This document shows, piece after piece, positions 24,070-30,446 of a DNA stretch of 30,446 nucleotides. Each line of letters opens with the position of its first letter. Position 1 is the first letter of the stretch. Made by a program: the position numbers and the translations under genes. The notes beneath the pieces were generated by a model. The model made no database searches and was not told where the DNA came from. It saw only the letters and a program-made list of their open reading frames with translations. The DNA is from Spirochaetota bacterium (GTDB taxonomy: Bacteria > Spirochaetota > Spirochaetia > Treponematales > Rectinemataceae): NCBI GenBank assembly GCA_029265255.1, contig JAJUJQ010000016.1:1-30446 (forward strand). The letters are read 5' to 3'.

Positions 24070-24926
24070 GCCTTCCCTCCCATTGTTTGGTTCCCAAGTT
24101 CTACCATGGCTTGCGCTTCCGCCATTTTCATCGTCTCAACCGCCTTTCTGAGAATCGGCTCGGGCTCCTCGGGAATACTGAATATCTCCATGCTGATCCA
24201 GCCTTGGTAGCCAGCGGCATTCAGGACCTTCATGCTGGGCGCATAGTCGGTTGAACCGCTCCCTGGCGGGCCTCCGTCACGCTCATTGATATGAATGTGC
24301 GCGATGTACTGGATATATCGCGTGATAAGCACCTCTGGGGGGTCTTTCTCATCGCGGGCGTTATGAAAGTCGAACATCATGCGAATCGCGGGATGGTCCG
24401 CCTTTCGAACAAACGACGCCGCCTCTTCCATGCTGGTAATCACGTCACTTTGGTCAGGCGAAAGGGCCTCCGGCAGCAATAGCGAGCGGCAGGCCTCTGC
24501 GTGGGGCGCGAGTGTGGCAAGGCCTTCCGCGAGGATGTCCATCACCTGGGCGCGTGTCATACCGGGCGGTGTAGAACGCTGTTTCGGGGAACCCAATACC
24601 AATACACCCCCGCCGAGCGCCCCCGCGCAATCGATTAGGAAGCGCAGATGGTCCCAGCTTCGGCTCCGCGTGAACGGGTCGGGGCTGGCGAGATGCAAGC
24701 CATCGGGTTTTGCCATGAGCCAGTGAAAACCGGCGAACGCGAGACCTTCTTCCTTCAATACATGGGCGATGTGGGGAAGCGCGTGGTTGATCTCGTGATC
24801 CGTAAAGGAACCGAACACGGTATACGGCGCGAGTTCGAGCCCTTCGAACCCCGCTTTTCGCGCCATGCGGCATGCGCGCGAAAATGGCATGGCACCAAAA
24901 ATCTCGTTGCAGACAGCATAGCGCAT
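24066..24926 (-). CDS. Sugar phosphate isomerase/epimerase-like TIM barrel (third)
   Basis: 286-residue xylose-isomerase-like TIM barrel and first gene of the five-gene operon. Predicted metal ligands: E153 (LLPEALSP), D186 and H188 (MMFDFHNARDE), H212 (AHIHINERDG) and E247 (ISMEIFS). ATG at 24926 has AAGGA 6 nt upstream and a GGAGG a little further away. The 3' end overlaps the Gfo/Idh/MocA gene by 4 nt. The FDFHNA and HINE blocks resemble the hydroxypyruvate isomerase/tagatose epimerase branch, but this is by eye only. Confidence 0.9.
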   Translation of the reverse strand: MRYAVCNEIFGAMPFSRACRMARKAGFEGLELAPYTVFGSFTDHEINHALPHIAHVLKEEGLAFAGFHWLMAKPDGLHLASPDPFTRSRSWDHLRFLIDCAGALGGGVLVLGSPKQRSTPPGMTRAQVMDILAEGLATLAPHAEACRSLLLPEALSPDQSDVITSMEEAASFVRKADHPAIRMMFDFHNARDEKDPPEVLITRYIQYIAHIHINERDGGPPGSGSTDYAPSMKVLNAAGYQGWISMEIFSIPEEPEPILRKAVETMKMAEAQAMVELGNQTMGGKA

Positions 24927-24946
24927 AGCTCATCCTTCCTCCTTCT

Positions 24947-24976
24947 ACTGTACGAGCCACAATAGCGCGCTGTCAA
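24947..24976 (-). promoter_or_regulatory. Promoter of the isomerase-oxidoreductase-DapA-like operon
   Basis: On the minus strand a perfect TTGACA (24971-24976) lies 18 nt from TACAGT (24947-24952, 4 of 6). Transcription would start near 24940, only about 14 nt before the start codon, so the message would begin at the ribosome binding site. It sits right after the stop of yifB, which implies the operon is transcribed apart from yifB. Confidence 0.55.
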
Positions 24977-24983
24977 GGAAACT

Positions 24984-26510
24984 TCAGAACGGCCACACTG
25001 CGTCGCCCTCCCCCAGCTGCCGATAGGCAAGGGCTTCCTCAATGGCGGATGGACCGATACCAGCCCGGCATTCCAGGTCCGCGATCGTGCGCGCGACCTT
25101 CAACACACTATGAGACGCGCGGGCAGAAAGGTTGTAGGATTCGATCCCCGCTCTGAAAAGCCGCGCCGCATCGCCCTCCAGACTGCAAAGACGGGAAATG
25201 GAGCCAGGAGGAATACGGGCATTGGGAAAACGATGCTGCGAGTGCTGGTACTCGCGCGCGGCAGCTACCGCGTGCCGCAGCGTTTCGCTTCGCGTGGAAG
25301 AAGGTGCGAGCAGCTCGGCAGATGAAGGAGGAACGACGGCGATGCGCATATCGAGACGATCCAGGAGAGGTCCGCCAAGTCGTTTCCAATATCGCCTGAC
25401 CTCATCGGGAGCACAGAGACAAGTCTTGCCTGGGATGCCGAGATTCCCGCAGGGACAGGGATTTGCCGCCATGAGGAGCTGAAAATCCGCGGGAAATCGC
25501 ACCGTCCTCCCGGCGCGCACCAGATCGACATAGCCCCGCTCGACCGGCTCTCTGAGGGACTGAAGGACATCGCGCCTGAATTCAGGGCACTCGTCGAGAA
25601 AAAGCACCCCGTGGTGCGCAAGGCTCACCTCGCCCGGCCTGAGCGGTCGGGCCCCTCCCAGCATCCCTTCGAGGGTAGCGGAATGATGCGGTGCGCGGAA
25701 GGGAGGTCGTGTGGTCCATTGCGCGATGTGCCCGTCACCGCGGAGCGAATAGAGCGAAGCGATATCGAGCGCAGCATTTTCATCAAGATCGGGTAAAATT
25801 GATGGAAAGCGCAAAGCCGCCATGGTCTTGCCCGCGCCTGGCGGTCCTGCCAGAAAGACATGATGCTGTCCGGCAGCAGCCACAAGCAGCGCGCGCAGGA
25901 GAGCCTGCCCGCCGCGAATATCAGAAAAATCAGGCATATCGGCATATAGCGGTGCGCTGTCCGGCGCAGCCAGATACGACGGCTCGGGCGTCTTACCCTC
26001 ATCGATACGGGCTATGATCCTCACTACCTCACCAAGGTTCGTAATAGGCCACGCAAAAACAGAGTCCACCCGGGCCGCTTCCGCGGCATTATCGAAAGGA
26101 ACGATACAGTGGCGAATTCCCCTCGCCTTTGCAGCCCGTACCGCCGGCAAGACTCCTCGGACCGCTCGCACATCTCCGCTCAGTGTCAGTTCTCCAAGCG
26201 CGAGCACAGGCTCCTGTACTGTCGGCACCTGCCCCGACTCGCAGAGCACCTTGATCGCGATTGGCAGATCATAGGCCGAGCCTTCCTTGGGGAGGTCCGC
26301 GGGTGAAAGGTTGACAAGAATCCGATCCGAAGGAAACGCAAAACCGGCGCGACGTATCGCGATTCGTGCACGTTCCCGAGCCTCACGCACCGCGGTAGAG
26401 GCGAGGCCGACAATTTCAACCGCCGGAATTCCTGGCCGCAGGTCCGCCTCAACCTGGACCAGAACACCATCAAACCCAAGGGGCTCATGCGCGTAGACTT
26501 CCATTGACAT
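24984..26510 (-). CDS. yifB: YifB/ComM-family AAA+ ATPase (Mg-chelatase-like)
   Basis: 508-residue protein of the ComM/YifB family, whose members act as hexameric helicases promoting branch migration during natural transformation in other bacteria. Domains: N-terminal ChlI-like domain (about 20-140), AAA+ domain with Walker A GPPGAGKT (222-229), the family block RPPFRAPHHSATLEG (267-281), Walker B VLFLDE (301-306), and NPCPCGNLG near 354; then a C-terminal lid with the REYQHSQHRFPNARIP segment. ATG at 26510 has GGAG 9 nt upstream. A housekeeping-type gene that separates the catabolic island from the decaying region. Confidence 0.96.
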   Translation of the reverse strand: MSMEVYAHEPLGFDGVLVQVEADLRPGIPAVEIVGLASTAVREARERARIAIRRAGFAFPSDRILVNLSPADLPKEGSAYDLPIAIKVLCESGQVPTVQEPVLALGELTLSGDVRAVRGVLPAVRAAKARGIRHCIVPFDNAAEAARVDSVFAWPITNLGEVVRIIARIDEGKTPEPSYLAAPDSAPLYADMPDFSDIRGGQALLRALLVAAAGQHHVFLAGPPGAGKTMAALRFPSILPDLDENAALDIASLYSLRGDGHIAQWTTRPPFRAPHHSATLEGMLGGARPLRPGEVSLAHHGVLFLDECPEFRRDVLQSLREPVERGYVDLVRAGRTVRFPADFQLLMAANPCPCGNLGIPGKTCLCAPDEVRRYWKRLGGPLLDRLDMRIAVVPPSSAELLAPSSTRSETLRHAVAAAREYQHSQHRFPNARIPPGSISRLCSLEGDAARLFRAGIESYNLSARASHSVLKVARTIADLECRAGIGPSAIEEALAYRQLGEGDAVWPF

Positions 26511-26535
26511 GGATGGCCGCTCCTTTTGCAGAAAC

Positions 26536-26555
26536 GCATGGAAGAAGAGCCATGC
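26536..26555 (-). other. Small inverted repeat upstream of yifB
   Basis: GCATGG and CCATGC form a 6-bp dyad with an 8-nt centre in the 101-nt gap between the end of the VIT/VWA pseudogene and yifB. There is no T-run on the side that would make it a terminator. Role unknown. Confidence 0.25.
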
Positions 26556-26611
26556 TTCATCGTTTTATGGCACTGATGAATAAAATCCTCTTTGACGCGC
26601 CAGCTAAGCGA

Positions 26612-28873
26612 TCATTTCATAATCGCCCGTGCCCATTCGAGAGCGCCTAAAACCGTCTTTAGCGATGAGCCCAAGACCCCTGCAGCCAGACGTTTGCTCT
26701 CCTGCACCAGTGGCTCCCAGGGCGATGCCTCCGCGCTCCAGGTCGATTCCAGCCAGGCGATGCCGAGAGCGGCAGTGAGAACGTGCTCCTGATCCGTAGC
26801 GAGTGCGCCTTCTACCAACATGCAGAGGAATGAATCTTTCGCGATGCGCGATACAAGCTGGCCATTCCCGTCAACAAGCCCCAGCAGCGCGAGGAAGTCC
26901 TCAATCTGGCCAAATCCGCCACCAGGAATCTGAAGAGCCAGAAGATCCCACCAGGGACATGGACCATGATCAGTGCGCTGTTCAAAGGTGTCGAAGAGTT
27001 TCGATTCATCTATAAAACATTCAGCTACGGATGAGTCCGCCAGGACAGGGGAGCTCAGCATGGGCACTGTTCTTAACAAGTAATGCTCATGACAATTGTT
27101 TCCACCCCATCCATGTGGCAGCGCTACAGGAATGTCCTGGAAAAGAGCGCTTCCTCCGACCTTCTCTCCTTCATCGTCGATAAGCACCATGCTGGTTACG
27201 GGCGTGAGAATGCCATGTCGCACAGCACAATCCGTAGCCTCCTTGAGAAGCGTTTTTGCTTCTTGTTGAGAATCCACCATCGCGGCGGCATCGAGAAGCG
27301 CGGAGACCTTTTCTCTCGCCCAGAGATGGGCGATGGCGCCGGGGTCCAGCCCCGAATCGAGCGGCACGACAGGTACCTCGCATTGCCATGGTTCTCCCGC
27401 GACAACGGCCTTCAGCATCACCGAGGCAGGCGCTTGTCGTGTATCCGGCAGACGCCCCAGGATCCTGAGCCGCTGTCCAGCGCAGCCCGCCACCTCGGCA
27501 GGCAGCTCACACGGCTGACCATCGACCGACAGGGAAAGCGCGTCGACCGATCCTGCCAGGATTGTACTGAAAAGTGCGAGCGTACGAGGCTCGATTCTAT
27601 CGCCCGGATGCACCGTACCATATCTGCCACCACCAGCGTGGACAATCTGGGCGATGGCATCGACGGCTGGGTAGAGCCAATACCAAGGATGTGCAGCATG
27701 GTTCCGGCCGCTTTCTGGCGTGACGCCATGGCTGCGATGCGATCGCTATCTCCCGTTTCGCCATCGGTGATCACCACGACATCGGTCCATCCGCCCCATG
27801 ACCAGATATGCTCCAGGGCCTGAAGAAGCTCTGTACCCCCTTCTGCGTTCTGGCTATCGATCCAGGCGCGTGCGCGTTGCATGGAGCGTGTATCAGCCAA
27901 ATGCGCTTTTTTCTGGCCTTCATGGACGACACTGTTGAAGGCAAAAACACCAAACCGGTCTTCCGAACCGAGCGCACCGAAACACGCCTTGAGCGCCTTT
28001 TTCGCCGCGGCAAGGGACTCTCCTTCCATCGAGCCGGAGGTATCTAAAAGAAAAGCGATGGTTTTTGGCTGCCGCGAGGGCGCTGCCGGTAGTCATACTT
28101 CCGTTGCCAGCCAGAGGTTACCCAGGGCACAAGCGCTCCAGGCACGGAAAGGCAGTTCGTGTGTGAGCGCCACATCGAGGATAAAGTCGCGGTTCATCGC
28201 GACATCGTCCGAACCTGCCTTGACGACCACATGGAGTTCCGAGAACTCCAGCGACAAAGGATGCGATGGGCTGGTTACCTGCCGCAGGAATTCAGGATTT
28301 GCGAGTACCATTGTTACGGTTGTGCCATAGGGGACCCGGTCCGTCCATGGCAGCGACAGCCGTGCCGCGAGCGTCACCTGCTGATCATCATCAGGGATAG
28401 GTGGAACGTAGCGGGGCGCTATGGCGGTGGGAATTCGAACCCGCAACGCATCAACTGAATCTTCCACGATGGCTACCCACGAAAGCGTAACAAGCAGGGA
28501 GTCCCAGCGTCCAGATTGCCCAACCTGAAAGAGTGGACTCCCTCTGTTTCCGCGTCGAGCAGGGAGTACGCCAGCCTTCTTCAATGGCGTCCTCATACCG
28601 GTTGAAAGCCTCGTCTCGCGAAAGCACGATGGCATGTCTGGATACTCCTCCTCTCTTGACTTCAAGCCCTTGCACGACCGCGTGATCAGGCAGAGGAACG
28701 TGCCAGAGCGTTTCTAGAGGCACTTTGTTCGTATTGGTCCAGCGCTGGCGCATACGTACCGCCAATATCGAGCCATACAGGCTCCCTTCCACCGCGACGC
28801 CTGTTAAAGGGATAGCAATACCGTCCGGAGACGTCATGCCCCACGATCCGACACCAGATTCATCCAATTTCAT
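26612..28873 (-). pseudogene. VIT-domain plus von Willebrand A-domain protein, broken in three places
   Basis: Originally one protein of about 750 residues. The VIT domain (about 28873-28090) begins MKLDESG and runs through WHVPLPDHAVVQGLEV and FNRYEDAIEEG. The VWA domain (about 28060-27600) has an intact MIDAS motif DTSGSMEG and later VVVITDGETGD. The C-terminal part ends with the LWAREKVSALL and GILTPVTSMVLID blocks usual in this family. Lesions: a +1 shift near 28570-28583, an in-frame TGA at 28093-28095, and a -1 shift near 27660-27676, after which homology resumes as VHAGGGRYGTVHPGDRIEP. The start at 28873 overlaps the end of merR by 14 nt and has GAGGAGG close upstream. VIT/VWA proteins are often surface or envelope-linked adhesion or assembly factors, though no signal peptide is seen. 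Sequencing error cannot be excluded. Confidence 0.85.
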
Positions 28874-29333
28874 GGTCCTCCTCTTCTCCCTCGAACCCAG
28901 CTTGCCCCGCGGTATCGCGGACAAGCGCGACAATTGCCTCTATCAGCGATCGATATCTCGCCTCATGCGACGCGTCGACTTCCAGATACAGACGTGGCGC
29001 CAGCGCATATCGATATATCATGGATGGTTCGCTCACAGTGTTATAGAAAGGCTCCTTGAGCATCGCGTAGATAGCAGGTGATTCCATGCATTCCTCTATG
29101 TGGCGTGTCTTCGGATACCCTGTGGCCAAAAGCGATGCGAGCGACCTGCCCTCACGACGGGCTCTTTGAATCTGCCTCAGACGCTCCAGATGCTGGGTAC
29201 CGTAGAACGCCCCCTTGCCCCTCCCTGCGGGCGGCTCTAATAGCCCGCGTTCCACATAGAACCGTATGGTGCGCCGCGAAAACCCCGTCATAGTCACCAA
29301 GTCGTCGATGGTATATCGAGTATCGTCATTCAT
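28860..29333 (-). CDS. MerR-family transcriptional regulator
   Basis: 157-residue one-component regulator. The winged HTH is at about 7-70: YTIDDLVTMTGFSRRTIRFY, then ERGLLEPP and an arginine/lysine-rich wing before the HLERLRQIQRARREG helix. The C-terminal half (about 75-157) is not a known metal-binding tail; it has no cysteine cluster and ends in an acidic stretch. ATG at 29333 has no ribosome binding site and coincides with the predicted start of transcription, so the message is probably leaderless; an in-frame TTG at 29369 would overlap the -35 box. Its end overlaps the VIT/VWA gene by 14 nt, so it most likely controlled that gene and itself. Confidence 0.88.
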   Translation of the reverse strand: MNDDTRYTIDDLVTMTGFSRRTIRFYVERGLLEPPAGRGKGAFYGTQHLERLRQIQRARREGRSLASLLATGYPKTRHIEECMESPAIYAMLKEPFYNTVSEPSMIYRYALAPRLYLEVDASHEARYRSLIEAIVALVRDTAGQAGFEGEEEDHEIG

Positions 29334-29369
29334 GACAGTTATAATAACACTATTACTGTCATAATACAA
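29332..29369 (-). promoter_or_regulatory. merR promoter with overlapping 31-bp dyad operator
   Basis: On the minus strand TTGTAT (29364-29369), 17 nt, TATTAT (29341-29346) forms a promoter whose start point falls at the merR ATG (29333). A dyad with perfect 8-bp arms, ATGACAGT (29332-29339) and ACTGTCAT (29355-29362), and a partly symmetrical AT-rich centre covers the -10 box, the spacer and the start codon. This is where an autoregulating MerR protein would bind. Confidence 0.6.
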
Positions 29370-29604
29370 GTGTCATTTTAAAAATTTCTAAAAATTTTCT
29401 TACGATCTGGTGGAGAATGTTCTCAAAGGAAAACCACAAGGAGCGGCCATAGCCAGATCATGCCATTTCCATACTGGCGTCATGCAATGTATCAACATGA
29501 AGGTTCAGGCGGGCAGCGTGGGCGGAATCCAATTTTATCCGTGCGGATATGATTTCCTTTGTTTTAATTATAGCAAATAATGAAATGCGAATATGTCGCT
29601 TTCC
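29370..29604. other. Gene-free AT-rich stretch upstream of merR
   Basis: No coding frame or RNA is recognised. The part next to merR (29374-29400) is a set of A and T tracts. It contains a TGTCA half-site (29371-29375) like those in the merR operator. The rest may be further remains of the decaying repeat gene but shows no clear homology. Confidence 0.4.
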
Positions 29605-30446
29605 TAACGCGTTGGTGAGAAATAGAAGCTTACTGAATCAAGACAGTCGATGGTCGTGCCAGCACCGAGCGGGCCGCCGATATTCCTATCAATCGCTTAG
29701 AGCCTTCCTTCGGTCTTGAGAATCCGGGTGTCATCCTCTCACGTGGCGATCTTGGCGGCATAAGTCACATGACTTTCACCGGCGTGGACCGAGTGGTGGT
29801 TGTGCGATCTCCCATCTAACCATATGAATTCCACCCTGTCGCCCAGAGCGTCCCATCGGTTTTAAGAATCATGGTATGAGCGTTTCCCGCGGCAACCGCG
29901 GCAACATTCGTCATGACCTGCACTGGCGTGAAGCGATCGCTAGTCGTGCCATCCCCCATCTGGCCATAATCATTCTTACCTGTCGCCCAGAGCGTCCCGT
30001 CAGTCTTGAGAATCATGGTGTGTATCGCTCCCGCGGCAACCGCGGCGACACGCGGAATAGCAGCCATCCATTTTGCGTACAGGGTGACGTTTTCCGATCC
30101 CATCACAAAGGAATTCCCCGCCTGATAGCTTGTACCTGTCCCGTCCAGCTTCGTGCTCTAGCCGGCAAAACGGTAGCCAGGTCTTGTTAGGTTCCCTGTG
30201 TTCCCTAGCACCGTCACCGTCACTCCCTGTAGATACTTATTGCTATCAACCGGTACACTCCCCCCTGTCGCGCCGTTGCCATCATAGATAACCCGTACCA
30301 TCGCGGGCTGCGCCTGCTTGAGGAAGAAAATGTAGCTCCCTCCTTCCTGGCTGTCGGTTTCCTTGAGCGTGCCCAGAAGCGGGCTGGTGGTAAGATCCTT
30401 TGTGAGCCTGATATCATTGAACAGCATCAAGGGATCCACATAGGGC
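29605..30446 (-). pseudogene. RCC1-repeat/InlB-B-repeat surface protein, decaying, partial at right edge
   Basis: The frame enters from the right edge. It holds one InlB B-type (Listeria-Bacteroides) repeat at about 30300-30070 (VIYDGNGATGGSV ... GYRFAG ... NVTLYAKW), then RCC1-type repeats of 48 residues sharing VAAVAAG ... HTMILKTDGTLWATG. An in-frame TAG at 30158-30160 replaces the Trp expected after GYRFAG, and a TAG at 29816-29818 replaces the Gln expected after WNSYG. Beyond it the frame goes on as MGDRTTTTRSTPVKVM, then a TGA at 29765-29767. Further relics are ATxEDDTRILKTEG (about 29759-29698, x being a stop) and GGPLGAGTTIDCL (about 29683-29639). Such proteins are secreted beta-propeller or adhesin-like surface proteins in spirochaetes and other environmental bacteria. 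A real pseudogene is most likely. Confidence 0.8.

Noticed and set aside
28093..28095. In-frame TGA as a selenocysteine codon
   Set aside because: No stem-loop typical of a SECIS was seen after it, no selenoprotein family has Sec at this VIT-VWA junction to my knowledge, and two frameshifts in the same gene point to decay or error.
29816..30160. Reassigned TAG codon (amber suppression) in the RCC1 gene
   Set aside because: TAG is used as an ordinary stop in other genes here (for example the genes ending at 3768, 10682 and 23023), and homology fades after the second TAG with further stops of other types.
1..30446. CRISPR arrays, insertion sequences, tRNA and rRNA genes
   Set aside because: No regularly spaced repeats, transposase-like proteins or recognisable tRNA/rRNA sequence were found; the only tandem repeats are the protein-coding RCC1 units near the right edge.

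Overview
The window looks like chromosomal DNA from a diderm, GC-rich, saccharolytic bacterium. A spirochaete of the Treponema/Spirochaeta/Rectinema type is my best guess (inference only). Reasons: two solute-binding proteins carry classical Sec signal peptides without a lipobox cysteine; the TrpB2-type synthase and the RCC1 plus InlB-B-repeat surface protein are common in that group; almost every gene has a strong GGAGG-type ribosome binding site. No rRNA, tRNA, CRISPR array, phage or IS element is visible.

Layout. 1-379: no gene; tandem leftward promoters feed a gene just off the left edge. 380-1255 (-): CDF metal exporter with its own promoter and a leader of about 155 nt. 1583-2950 (+): orphan TrpB2 behind a nested dyad. 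2940-5957 (-): sugar ABC importer (binding protein and two permeases, no ATPase). 6155-11772 (+): divergent operon of RpiR regulator, 6-phosphogluconate dehydrogenase, KDG-kinase-like PfkB kinase, zinc alcohol dehydrogenase and Gfo/Idh/MocA oxidoreductase. 11787-16611 (-): operon of SDR, GH88 unsaturated uronyl hydrolase, TIM-barrel isomerase, Gfo/Idh/MocA oxidoreductase and nitroreductase. 16748-19906 (+): divergent tripartite tricarboxylate transporter tctC-tctB-tctA, with an internal terminator-like hairpin after tctC. 19887-24926 (-): operon of TIM-barrel isomerase, Gfo/Idh/MocA, second isomerase, NAD-dependent epimerase-like protein and DapA-family lyase/aldolase. 24984-26510 (-): YifB/ComM AAA+ protein. 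26612-29333 (-): MerR regulator followed by a VIT/VWA-domain gene broken by two frameshifts and a stop. 29605-30446 (-): decaying RCC1/InlB-repeat surface protein gene, cut by the right edge.

How it may work together (inference). About 22 kb is a carbohydrate-acid catabolic island. An ABC importer and a TTT importer bring in sugars or uronides. GH88 splits unsaturated uronides in the cytoplasm. Repeated pairs of Gfo/Idh/MocA oxidoreductases and xylose-isomerase-like TIM barrels, with the SDR and alcohol dehydrogenase, reshape sugar acids. The kinase, 6PGDH and DapA-like lyase pass the products to the pentose phosphate pathway and pyruvate. The last 4 kb has a different character: regulated or surface-protein genes that are losing their reading frames.
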